The position numbers and the translations under genes were made by a program. Shown here piece by piece: positions 17,502-25,902 of a DNA stretch of 64,000 nt. Under the pieces are notes generated by a model. The model was given only the letters and a program-made list of their open reading frames with translations. It had not been told where the DNA came from and searched no databases. The DNA lies in the NCBI RefSeq assembly GCF_007183175.1, contig NZ_AP019807.1, positions 3,902,001 to 3,966,000 of the forward strand. Reading direction: 5' to 3'. The stretch is from Microbulbifer sp. GL-2 (GTDB lineage: Bacteria; Pseudomonadota; Gammaproteobacteria; Pseudomonadales; Cellvibrionaceae). Positions within the stretch are counted from its first letter, which is position 1, and each line of letters opens with the position of its first letter.

Positions 17502-17987
17502 ATGAAAGAACAAATTGAACAGTGGAAGCAGAAGTGGCAAACGCTATCTTCCAGTGACCAGCGGGCTCTTACCCTTCTCAGCCTGTTTGCCGGTGGCTTG
17601 TTTATAGTCTACGGCCTTTACAGCCCTGCGAAGGGGTTCTTTGAAGAATCCCTTAACCGTGCGGAGGAGGCCCAGGAACTGGTGCAGTGGATGGAGTCCC
17701 AGCGCACGGTGCTGGCCCGTATTAAACCGAACAGTGCCGCAGGCAAGGCCTCAGGCACACTATTGCAAAGAGTGACCACTGCGGCAAAGAAAAACCAGAT
17801 CACCATTAAGCGTTTTGAGCCGGAGGGTGACAACCGCATTCGGCTTTGGATTGAGGAAGTTCGATACCAGGACCTGCAACCCTGGCTAAACCAGCTGATC
17901 AAGGAACAAATCGCTGTGCGGACCATTAACCTGGATGCCCTCGCAGAGCAGGGGATGGTTTCAGCTCGTCTCACAATAGAAGGCTAA
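17502..17987 (+). CDS. gspM: Type II secretion system protein M
   Basis: 161 residues. A short cytoplasmic N-terminus is followed by one membrane segment (ALTLLSLFAGGLFIVYGLYS, about 24-43) and a periplasmic ferredoxin-like domain. The conserved end region reads VRYQDLQPWLNQLIKEQ. Partner of GspL. Last gene of the operon: it is followed by a strong terminator, and no gspN follows. Confidence 0.9.
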   Translation: MKEQIEQWKQKWQTLSSSDQRALTLLSLFAGGLFIVYGLYSPAKGFFEESLNRAEEAQELVQWMESQRTVLARIKPNSAAGKASGTLLQRVTTAAKKNQITIKRFEPEGDNRIRLWIEEVRYQDLQPWLNQLIKEQIAVRTINLDALAEQGMVSARLTIEG

Positions 17988-18000
17988 CCCCTCCTCACAC

Positions 18001-18038
18001 CCGTAAAAACCGCCGGTTGCCGCTGGCGGTTTTTACGG
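18001..18038 (+). terminator. Rho-independent terminator of the gsp operon
   Basis: Perfect 14-bp stem CCGTAAAAACCGCC / GGCGGTTTTTACGG around a 10-base loop, 13 bases after the gspM stop. The T5 tract lies within the descending arm and A5 within the ascending arm, so it could work in both directions. Confidence 0.9.
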
Positions 18039-18206
18039 GATATCGTTCCCTTCTACCTGACCTTCCAATTGGCCTGATGTGGGCTAATTCCCTACATACT
18101 GGCAGAGCATTCGCGGATAATGCCCTTGAGTCCCTTGGCACAGATTTAATCGGAACTGTCGCCAGAAGCCCTATACTGAAATCAGAAAGAGGAAAAGGGT
18201 GCCACT

Positions 18207-18479
18207 ATGCTTTTTAAAGACGTAACCACCAAGCATTTGGTTGAGGTGGCCGATGTCGTCACGCTTTCCAATCCCTACGAATTAACGGTGGTTGGCCGCT
18301 ATCTCTGGGGAGAAGAGATACAGGACCCCGAAGTTTTCGACAAAACGGACCTGTGTTTTCTGTCTGGTGAGCCACTGCCACGCTGTTGGCACGATAGCCG
18401 TTATCGAGAGAAGGAGGTGCGTCGCTTGCGCTGCGGTACCCACGCCCAGGAAGATGGGGACTACTATCAGGGGGCGTGA
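18207..18479 (+). CDS. Small conserved hypothetical protein
   Basis: 90 residues: MLFKDVTTKHLVEVADVVTL, then NPYELTVVGRYLWGEEIQDP and LCFLSGEPLPRCWHDSRYR. The pattern of a short acidic protein with a GEELQDPE-like and a GEALPRCW-like motif recalls a small uncharacterised family in Pseudomonas and marine relatives that is sometimes labelled acetyltransferase; I see no acetyltransferase motif. A purine-rich AGAAAGAGGAAAAGG lies upstream as ribosome site. Single gene after the gsp terminator. Confidence 0.7.
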   Translation: MLFKDVTTKHLVEVADVVTLSNPYELTVVGRYLWGEEIQDPEVFDKTDLCFLSGEPLPRCWHDSRYREKEVRRLRCGTHAQEDGDYYQGA

Positions 18480-18587
18480 ACTTTCAGTCATATATGATGA
18501 GCGCGCTGCTCGACTGTATTCCGCCAAGTCTTACCAGTAGCCGATAAGCACTGTACAATGCGCGCCAATTTTTAAGTGAAGTTCCGC

Positions 18588-18791
18588 ATGACTTTTGAGC
18601 AGTTTGAAGAGTATTCCCTGTGGTTGGGAATCGGCGCACTTATCATGTTTATGGTGTTTATAGTCTGGAACCTTGCTAAAGATTCCAAGGCGGGAAGGTT
18701 CGGAACCTTTATTCTGTTTCTCGCTTTGGGTCTCGGGTTGCTTGGATTCATTATAAAAACAGTTCTGGTTGAAGTGCTTGGGATAGGCTAG
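18588..18791 (+). CDS. DUF2788-like small membrane protein
   Basis: 67 residues from ATG 18588 (a GTG at 18576 would add four). It has two predicted membrane helices, YSLWLGIGALIMFMVFIVWN and FGTFILFLALGLGLLGFII, joined by the loop LAKDSKAGRFG. This layout matches my recollection of the DUF2788 family of small inner-membrane proteins. Function unknown. It sits 45 bases before the kinase gene and may be in one transcript with it. Confidence 0.75.
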   Translation: MTFEQFEEYSLWLGIGALIMFMVFIVWNLAKDSKAGRFGTFILFLALGLGLLGFIIKTVLVEVLGIG

Positions 18792-18836
18792 GGACTTTTA
18801 TGTCACTATATACCCAGTTTCCCAGGGAAGGTCGCA

Positions 18837-21047
18837 ATGCCACTATTTGATCGCCCTGAACTGAAGGTTCAGAAAGACCGGCGTATCTGCCGTGCCACAG
18901 ATATGCGTATCGCCAAATACAGCCGGCGCGGCATGTTGCTCTCTCTCGGTGCCTTCCTGATTGCCGCTACAATCGGGGATATGCGCCTGGAAGCCCCGCG
19001 CCTGTTATTGATCCTGGGGGCTGGCCTGGTGGTGCTTACCCTGATCAGGGGTTATTACGTTTTCCGTTTCGACTCGCTCTACAGTGCAGGGCCTAACCGT
19101 TGGCGGAACCATTACTTCTTTGTTTCTATTATTGGTTCCATCTGGTGGGGCCTGACCCTTTTTTACTTTGTTTACTTGATGGGGTTTGCGCCTGAGACAC
19201 ACTTTCTGTGGATTTACTCGGTCATCTTCTGCTCCAGTGTGACTACGGTGTTTTCCCCGTATCATCGCTTCCTGACCTGGTTTACTGCTACCTCTCTGCT
19301 GCCGGCCGCCCTGATGGCGCTATTCTCCGGAATGATTCTTGGCACAATTTATGGAACCCTGACACTGGCCTTTATCTGGCTCACCGCACACCAGGGGCGG
19401 CGTGAATCAGAAAATTATTGGGAGCGATTGTCGGCGATGCAGGAGCTGCAGCAGCGTGCCAGCAGCTTGGCTGCCGCACGCAAGCACTCCGAAGCGGCGG
19501 TGGAATTAACCAACGAGTTTATCGTTAATATTGGCCAGGAGTTCCGTAGCCAGCTGTCCGATGCCCTCGGTGCCCTGGCTCTACTGGAGGCGGAGTCTCT
19601 TAGTGAGCGTCAGCGGGAATGGGTAGAACTGGCCAAGACAGCCAGCAGCCAGCAGCTCAAGCTCGTAGATAATGTAGGCCTTTTCACTCGTGTGGCACGC
19701 AAAGATATTCGTCTGCGCCAGGGACCCTTCAATCTGGTCAAAACCATCGAGAAATCCTTCAAGTTTGCCGCTCGTGCGGCCCATGGCCAGGATCTGGAGT
19801 TCAACTTCCAAATCGATGACAGCCTGCCGGTGATGGTCACCGGGGATAACCGTAAAACAGCCCAGTTGATTCGCAACTTGGTGGATTCGGCAACCGGTAT
19901 CGCCCGGCTCGGAGAGCTGTGGGGCGAAGTCAGTTTCACACCAATCACTGCGGTGGAAGGCCAGCTGAATATCACCCTGATGGACGATGGTCGCGGCGAG
20001 ATTCTCCCGGATGAGAGCGAACTGTTTGGTGCTTTTTCAAGAATGGATACCACCCAGGTGACAACCGGGTTGGGATTGTCCATTGCCAAGGGGTTGGCTG
20101 AAGCCATGGGAGGCTATCTGCAATTGCATTCCACTCCCGATGGCAACCGCTATCAGGTAGTCATCAAGTTCAGCGTGGAGCCCAATCAGCGTACTTATCT
20201 CACCCCGGATCGCCGGCTGCAGGATAGCGAAGTACTATTGATTCACCAAAAGGGCCTGTTTATTTCAGGACTGGTACAGATGTTGCGCTCATTCGGGATG
20301 GACGTTAAGTCTCTGCGCTGGTGTGAGGGCTGTGAGTGCGAGGTGCAGAAGCTTCTCAAACAGGCTCTGGAGCGCAACCAGTTGGTGATGCTGGTACCCG
20401 CAATGGGGGATGATGTCCTCTTTAGATCGGTAACCCCCTACATGTATAAGGCACATACTGAGGGTAGGGAGTGTCCGGTAATCTGCCTGGGCGGGTTTGG
20501 ACAGAAGACCTCCTTTTCCCAAATGCAACATGCTGTACCGGCCGCCCAGTACCTGGGTCGTCCGGTGACTCGCAAGGAGTTACACGATGCCTTGGTGGAG
20601 CGCCGCTTCGGTGGGGTCAAAAAGGCAACCCGTCGGGTAGTTACCGGCGGTGCCGATCAACCGCGCCAGTATTCCCTATTGCTGGTTGAGGAGTCTCGTC
20701 CACACCAATGGGTGACTGAGGAAATGTTACAGGCCCTTGGCTATCAGGTAGATGTTGCCGGTAACGGCGAGGATGCCCTTGTACGTCTCTCAGAGGGACA
20801 CTACGACTTGGTATTAGTGGATTGCCAGCAGAACACCGACCACAGCGCTGAGATTATCGAGATGCTCCGCCGTTGGGAGTCCGAACATCGCCCCGATGAC
20901 CGGTTACCAATCGTCGCACTGACCAGCACTACGGAGGAGCAATTTGAGGGACGTTGTCTGGCTGCAGGTATGGATGATTACCTGACCAAGCCTTTAAGCA
21001 AGGATGTTTTGAGAGAGACTCTGGCACGCTGGTTGGGTAGTGCCTGA
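18837..21047 (+). CDS. Hybrid sensor kinase lacking the phospho-acceptor His, with receiver domain
   Basis: 736 residues. About six membrane helices (residues 33-185) are followed by a helical linker, a dimerisation helix region, an ATPase-like domain, a degenerate receiver-like segment (about 465-590) and a C-terminal receiver (about 618-735). In the H-box the expected SHE(F/I)RTPL reads IGQEFRSQL: Gln234 (codon CAG at 19536) replaces the His. The N-box Asn is also changed (NLVDSA instead of NLxxNA), while GLGLSIAKGLAEAMGG is kept. The final receiver keeps its acidic pair (LLVEES), phospho-Asp (LVLVDC), Thr (ALTST) and Lys (LTKPLS). Overall layout resembles GacS/BarA-type hybrids, but autophosphorylation looks impossible; it may be a pseudokinase whose receiver is served by another kinase. 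Confidence 0.88.
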   Translation: MPLFDRPELKVQKDRRICRATDMRIAKYSRRGMLLSLGAFLIAATIGDMRLEAPRLLLILGAGLVVLTLIRGYYVFRFDSLYSAGPNRWRNHYFFVSIIGSIWWGLTLFYFVYLMGFAPETHFLWIYSVIFCSSVTTVFSPYHRFLTWFTATSLLPAALMALFSGMILGTIYGTLTLAFIWLTAHQGRRESENYWERLSAMQELQQRASSLAAARKHSEAAVELTNEFIVNIGQEFRSQLSDALGALALLEAESLSERQREWVELAKTASSQQLKLVDNVGLFTRVARKDIRLRQGPFNLVKTIEKSFKFAARAAHGQDLEFNFQIDDSLPVMVTGDNRKTAQLIRNLVDSATGIARLGELWGEVSFTPITAVEGQLNITLMDDGRGEILPDESELFGAFSRMDTTQVTTGLGLSIAKGLAEAMGGYLQLHSTPDGNRYQVVIKFSVEPNQRTYLTPDRRLQDSEVLLIHQKGLFISGLVQMLRSFGMDVKSLRWCEGCECEVQKLLKQALERNQLVMLVPAMGDDVLFRSVTPYMYKAHTEGRECPVICLGGFGQKTSFSQMQHAVPAAQYLGRPVTRKELHDALVERRFGGVKKATRRVVTGGADQPRQYSLLLVEESRPHQWVTEEMLQALGYQVDVAGNGEDALVRLSEGHYDLVLVDCQQNTDHSAEIIEMLRRWESEHRPDDRLPIVALTSTTEEQFEGRCLAAGMDDYLTKPLSKDVLRETLARWLGSA

Positions 21048-21092
21048 GAAAGGCAGTGTTCCATTAGTGTTTTGAAAGGGTTAGAAAAAATA

Positions 21093-21116
21093 AAGCCGCG
21101 GCACCTGTCGCGGCTT
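21093..21116. terminator. Bidirectional terminator between convergent genes
   Basis: Stem AAGCCGCG / CGCGGCTT with an 8-base loop, midway between the kinase stop and the TonB-receptor stop. On the minus strand it is followed by TATTTTTTCT, a good T-run; on the plus strand by GTTTGATG, weaker. Confidence 0.8.
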
Positions 21117-21125
21117 GTTTGATGA

Positions 21126-24100
21126 TTAGAATTCGTATCGAACCCCCATGCGGACACTCCAGAGGGAGGCGTTGGCTACCCGAGTTTGGCCAGCCGGATC
21201 ATTGAATTCATTAAAAACAAAGCGGCCCTGATCGTCGATGCTCGCATCCACAGCAGCCTGGAAGCGGGGGAAGGCACCCTCGTACATTACTCCCCAGTCG
21301 TCGTTCAACAGGTTGCCCAGGTTCTCGATAACAAAGAAAGCGTTGAGCCGGTCATCTACGCTCCAGCCTGGTAGCTCCTGGTCAATACGCAGATCGAACT
21401 TAGTCCACCAATCGCTGCTGAGGGAGTTACGCTCCATAGAGCCGCTGTCCAGGTCTTCAGAGTTCACCCAGGTGAAGAACGCCGCTGTATCAAAATCATT
21501 CCCAAAAACAACATTTGTATCGTCCAAGCCTGTCGGAACGTAAAGCAGTCCACGGCCTCGCCCACCATCACCGAAGATGCGATCAGAGAAGGTATAGGAG
21601 TAGGGCACACCTTCGTTAGCGCTACCGAAGAGGGTAAAGCGAGTTTGATACCCGGTGAAAAATTCCTGGGCATAATCCAGCTTCAAGGTGAATCGATGGG
21701 GAACTACATAATTCGAAGTCGCTGTGCCTGGGTCCTGTGCGTTTGCAGTGGCGATAGTGGTGTAGTTTGAGTAGGCCACGGAGCTGGTCATGGGGTTCAC
21801 GTCTTCAGCATCGGTATAGGCGTAACCCACCGCTACATTCAGACCGAATTCAAAAGATTTACTAAGCCCTAAAGAAAAGATGCTGGAGTAACCGGAGTCA
21901 CCGTCAACATTGGTGAGCATATAGTCGCCCCTGCGACCATTGGTGTTGGCGTAAACCGGGCGGCCATCGACTGCGCTACTAACCTGCTCAAGTGACAGGT
22001 CTTGGATAATGGCTGCATCTTTATAGTCGCTATAGAGGTAATCAGCAGAGAGCAAATAGCCAGACTCGAACTCGTAGCTAGCGCCAATTGCATATTTCCA
22101 AACTGATGGAATCTCAAAATCCGGGTCCATCATATTCACACCACCTAAAGAGCCGTCTCCACTGGCTACCTGATCATATAGGGACTGTGGTACATCGAAA
22201 ATTGGGGCGCCGTTGCCAGTCCAGTCCATATCAAATAATGGCGTGCCGCTGCCATCACTTGCTTCAATTTGTATAACGCCATTGTTGGAGTAATTATTGG
22301 AAATCCATACATTCGGATTGCCGCCAGAGTAAAGGCCAATTCCACCATGTAGCTCCAGGTTATCATCAACATTCCAGCTCAAGCCCAGTCGGGGTTGAAG
22401 AAGGTCGAGGCCGTCCATGGTGTGTTGGTTGGAAAAGCCATAGGCTGCTGCGAAATCTGTATTAGCGACAGGCCTGTCGTCACTACTGTAGCGATCGTAG
22501 CGCAGGCCGGCTACAACGGTGAGATCAACGTCAGCAAAAGTGTATTCATCCTGCAAATAGAGCGTGTCGATGCTGTAAGCAAATTCAGCTGCGGCATCCA
22601 GGATATTATTGGTGCCTGTCGCATTCTCATAGATGATTAGGTCGGCAATGCCCTGCTCAAAATTCTCAATGCTGCTAAAGCGATATTCACCGGCAGCCTC
22701 CTGGATAAACAGGTTGTAAATATCGAAGTTTTCTTGCTCGTAGCCAGCTGTAAGGTTGTGTTCGCCTAAAAGGAGCTTGCCGGCGAGCTTAAAGGTCAGA
22801 TTGTCGTAGCTCAGTTTATTCGCGTGGCGGGAATCATCAGCACCGAGATAAACGGTAGCATCTGTATCACTACCATCGTTGTCATGATCGTAGGAAGTGC
22901 TGATTTGTACTTCACCAAAATCGGTACCTCCAAGGGAAATCTGACGGTTATCCAGTTCGGAGTAACCAATCTTCATTTCAGTAGAGAAGGTGTCGCTCCA
23001 GTCTGAGAAGAGCTGTGCTACATAGGCGTTCAGCTCTGCGCCGCGCGCATAGTAGTGGTTGGACAGCTCCAGCTCATCGGGATCGCCATCGGCCTCAGCG
23101 ATAGAGAAACCATCGTTGTAGTTGTAAGTAAATGCCGCGCGATGGTTTTCAGAGATATTCCAATCGAATTTAACCAGCAGTTTTTCATCTTCTTCTGGAA
23201 GGCTGCTGGGCAGGCCTCCCGGGTTGTAGCCGTAGACCTCGTTGGATATACGTACAATTTCGTCCAGTTGGGCCTGGGATATGCCCTGTACTTCAGTTGC
23301 GGCACTGCTTCCAGCCGGGCCCCGGTCAAAAGTCGCTACGCCTTCGAGTTTTTCGTATGCTGCGAAAAAGAACAGCTTGTCCTCAATAATGGCGCCGCCA
23401 AGAGTCGCGTTGTAACGCTTCTCATCAAACTCAGCTACGTTAATCTCTTCTCCTTCCAGAGAGTCCCCGCGAAAGCCATCATCGGTATAGTCATAGAAAA
23501 AGGAGCCGTGCCATTCGTTGGTGCCGGACTTGGTTACCGCGTTGATGTTACAAGCACTAAAGCCCCCATACTGTACGTCAAATGGTGCTAGCTCTACGGC
23601 AACCTGGTCGATAGCATCATAGGAGAAAGGCATGCGCTCGGTTGGGTAGCCATTACTGTTCAAGCCGAAGTTGTCATTCATGCGTACACCGTCAACAGTC
23701 AGACTGTTGAAGCGCGGATTGGCACCGGCGCACTGGACTGATTCTGCGTTAGCCTCGTCTATATAAACACGAGGGTCAAGGCGCAGCAGGTCTTTGATGT
23801 CACGACCGCCAGTAGGCGCACTTTTCAGGTCGTCGCTGTTGAAGTGGGAAGAGGGACCTACCGCAAGCCGTGAACTGCTCAAGGCTTGACCAAGAACGCT
23901 CACCTCCTCAAGGCTGGATGAACCCAGGGTTAGCATTAGTGGCAGGGTATCGCCTACCGATAAGTAAATGTCCTTAAGTACCCGTTTGCCTTGATCGGAT
24001 TCAACGGTCACCGTGTAAGGGCCGCCAACACGCAGACCACTTAAATTGAACTGACCGGACTCCCTCACTTGCGCTATGCGACGGCTGTTAGACGGAGTAT

Positions 24101-24263
24101 GAATCACCGTTACTTTCGCATCGCTTATTACTTCGCCACCGCTGCCAGTAATAGAGCCGCGAATAGCTGCGGCTGTTTCCTGTGCATGGGAAACATGTGA
24201 AGTGCCAATCGCGGAGATAATTGCAGCGGACAGGCACATGCGCTGGAAAATGGAAGGTTTCAT
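21126..24263 (-). CDS. Oar-like TonB-dependent receptor
   Basis: 1045 residues. The signal peptide (about 1-28, ending SHAQE) is followed by a carboxypeptidase-regulatory-like beta-sandwich (about 32-105: IRGSITGSGGEVISDAKVTV), a plug domain (about 110-245) and a large beta-barrel ending in the aromatic residue of RYEF. Plug features such as RFNSLTVDGVRMNDNFGLNS and FSACNINAVTKSGTNEWHGS are typical of the Oar/OmpA-related TonB receptor group, which takes up or processes peptides and other large substrates; the substrate here is unknown. It is divergent from the S1/P1 nuclease gene across 227 bp, which suggests joint regulation. Confidence 0.92.
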   Translation of the reverse strand: MKPSIFQRMCLSAAIISAIGTSHVSHAQETAAAIRGSITGSGGEVISDAKVTVIHTPSNSRRIAQVRESGQFNLSGLRVGGPYTVTVESDQGKRVLKDIYLSVGDTLPLMLTLGSSSLEEVSVLGQALSSSRLAVGPSSHFNSDDLKSAPTGGRDIKDLLRLDPRVYIDEANAESVQCAGANPRFNSLTVDGVRMNDNFGLNSNGYPTERMPFSYDAIDQVAVELAPFDVQYGGFSACNINAVTKSGTNEWHGSFFYDYTDDGFRGDSLEGEEINVAEFDEKRYNATLGGAIIEDKLFFFAAYEKLEGVATFDRGPAGSSAATEVQGISQAQLDEIVRISNEVYGYNPGGLPSSLPEEDEKLLVKFDWNISENHRAAFTYNYNDGFSIAEADGDPDELELSNHYYARGAELNAYVAQLFSDWSDTFSTEMKIGYSELDNRQISLGGTDFGEVQISTSYDHDNDGSDTDATVYLGADDSRHANKLSYDNLTFKLAGKLLLGEHNLTAGYEQENFDIYNLFIQEAAGEYRFSSIENFEQGIADLIIYENATGTNNILDAAAEFAYSIDTLYLQDEYTFADVDLTVVAGLRYDRYSSDDRPVANTDFAAAYGFSNQHTMDGLDLLQPRLGLSWNVDDNLELHGGIGLYSGGNPNVWISNNYSNNGVIQIEASDGSGTPLFDMDWTGNGAPIFDVPQSLYDQVASGDGSLGGVNMMDPDFEIPSVWKYAIGASYEFESGYLLSADYLYSDYKDAAIIQDLSLEQVSSAVDGRPVYANTNGRRGDYMLTNVDGDSGYSSIFSLGLSKSFEFGLNVAVGYAYTDAEDVNPMTSSVAYSNYTTIATANAQDPGTATSNYVVPHRFTLKLDYAQEFFTGYQTRFTLFGSANEGVPYSYTFSDRIFGDGGRGRGLLYVPTGLDDTNVVFGNDFDTAAFFTWVNSEDLDSGSMERNSLSSDWWTKFDLRIDQELPGWSVDDRLNAFFVIENLGNLLNDDWGVMYEGAFPRFQAAVDASIDDQGRFVFNEFNDPAGQTRVANASLWSVRMGVRYEF

Positions 24264-24392
24264 AACTAAGTCCTGGTCTTAAAAAAGAGCCAACGAGGTG
24301 GCTTTGAGGGTGCTGGTTATAATCGGCTCCCGGGACACTTTCCCCTGGTCCCGGCCAGTGAGCTTTTTAGCGGGTGAAATTTAAGGACTGGT

Positions 24393-24421
24393 TAACGATT
24401 TATTGCAGTTCTGTAACGATT
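24393..24421. promoter_or_regulatory. Direct repeat in the TonB receptor / nuclease divergent promoter
   Basis: TAACGATT occurs at 24393-24400 and again at 24414-24421, a 21-bp period (two helical turns), each with a T/G-rich lead (GT or TG). The second copy reads CTGTAAC GATT GCGTAAG, which loosely resembles two 7-bp Pho-box half sites spaced by four bases. I see the repeat; a PhoB role is a guess. Confidence 0.35.
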
Positions 24422-24490
24422 GCGTAAGACGTTGGCTATCTATGCCAAGTTGTCACAAATTCCCGTTAAAGTTGGCGGCAAATTATTGCA

Positions 24491-25327
24491 ATGGATACAT
24501 CAATGAATGGGATAGTTAATGTATTTCGAGTAGCACTACTCCTGCTTACCATTGTTGGGCTGAATAAGGCCTTTGCCTGGGGGGATGATGGACATCGGGT
24601 GGTGGGGGAGATTGCCTGGCATTACTTGGAGCCACAGGTAGCCGGTGAAATTCAGCTGCTTTTGCAAAGAGCGAACGAGCCGGACCTGGCCGAGTCAGCA
24701 ACCTGGGCGGATCGCATCCGCTCCAATAAGCGATATAACTGGGCCGCTCCAATGCACTACATCAATTTGTCGAAGGAATGGACCAGCTACGTTGAGGCCA
24801 GGGATTGCCCGGCTGCCGGCTGTATCCTCAAGGCAATCAAGCAGTTCTCGCAGATTTTAGGTGATCGAAACCGAAAACCAGAGGAGCGTGCAGAAGCCTT
24901 AATGTTTATTGCTCATTTTGTCGGCGATCTGCATCAGCCACTCCATACAGGCCTGTATTCAGATAAAGGTGGCAATGATATCCAAGTCCAGTTTTTGGGT
25001 ATTGATACCAATTTACATGCCCTATGGGACATACATTTAGTATCCAGGATAGTTTCTGATTGGCACAGTTATGCAAGAGAGCAAACAGAAAAGATAAGCA
25101 CAGCCCAGCGCCGCTTGTGGCAATCTACAACAGAGGCCCAGTGGGCCCAGGAATCACACCAGTTAGCCCACAAACTCGCTTATACGAGTGAATACGAATT
25201 AGGGGAAAAGTACTTCCTGCGTTGCCAGGAATCGGTGGAGATGCGCCTTCGGCAGGGTGGGGTACGTTTGGCCGCGGTGCTAAACAGAGCCCTGGGTGAG
25301 GGAGGCATTAATATCGCAGATAATTAA
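24491..25327 (+). CDS. S1/P1-family zinc nuclease, exported
   Basis: 278 residues. A signal peptide ends at KAFA, so the mature protein begins with Trp30, whose free amino group is a zinc ligand in this family. Other ligands are recognisable: His35 (WGDDGHRVVG), Asp in ATWADRIR, His in PMHYIN, HFVGDLHQPLH, and the NLHALWD motif. The enzyme cleaves single-stranded DNA or RNA and can remove 3' phosphates; here it would act in the periplasm or outside. No strong Shine-Dalgarno; ATG 24503 is an alternative start. Divergent from the TonB receptor. Confidence 0.93.
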   Translation: MDTSMNGIVNVFRVALLLLTIVGLNKAFAWGDDGHRVVGEIAWHYLEPQVAGEIQLLLQRANEPDLAESATWADRIRSNKRYNWAAPMHYINLSKEWTSYVEARDCPAAGCILKAIKQFSQILGDRNRKPEERAEALMFIAHFVGDLHQPLHTGLYSDKGGNDIQVQFLGIDTNLHALWDIHLVSRIVSDWHSYAREQTEKISTAQRRLWQSTTEAQWAQESHQLAHKLAYTSEYELGEKYFLRCQESVEMRLRQGGVRLAAVLNRALGEGGINIADN

Positions 25328-25496
25328 CTGTTGGGCTGCCTTTGTAACTTTAGAATCAGCATCTACCTTTCCTCTTGTGTTTAGTCTTGAACTGTATGTT
25401 CTTGTCTGGCTATTCTAATAAGCTAGTTATACGGCTCTCCTGTAATTGTCTGCTGGGGAATCTGGCAAAGCCCAGCTAGTTGGAGTTAAGGTGCTT

Positions 25497-25889
25497 ATGA
25501 AAATCCAGACACAAAACCTGGCGCGAATAGTCGGAGTACTTATTGTTTTCACTTCGATCGTGCACTGGAAGTCTTTTTTCATAAGCATCAGTATGTTTGG
25601 AACATCTCCCGGCGTGGCCAGTTTGGGACTGTTGCTGTTGGCACTTGCCATCTTAAGCACACTAGGCCTAGTGGCATACCGGGGTTGGGGGTTTCTTGCC
25701 TTTTATTGCTTCGTTCTACTTGCCACTATAGGTTTTTCGATACCCTTAATACCCTTTGTCGCGAGCTGGATTCCGTTGGAAGCCCGTCCATGGGTGATGA
25801 TCGCGATCAACCTTGTCATTCTGCTCATAGTGATCGCTGCACATTCGGAGTGGTGTAAATCACACGCTGGAAGTAAAGGAGACAGTTAG
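25497..25889 (+). CDS. Four-helix membrane protein, unknown function
   Basis: 130 residues from ATG 25497 (the frame opens at 25446, but GGAG at 25482 and AAGG at 25488 favour the later start; GTG 25491 is possible). Four hydrophobic segments: IVGVLIVFTSIVHW, VASLGLLLLALAILSTLGLV, GFLAFYCFVLLATIGFSIPL and VMIAINLVILLIVIA. No family recognised. Convergent with the aldo/keto reductase gene. Confidence 0.6.
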   Translation: MKIQTQNLARIVGVLIVFTSIVHWKSFFISISMFGTSPGVASLGLLLLALAILSTLGLVAYRGWGFLAFYCFVLLATIGFSIPLIPFVASWIPLEARPWVMIAINLVILLIVIAAHSEWCKSHAGSKGDS

Positions 25890-25902
25890 GTAGTTCCTTT
25901 CA

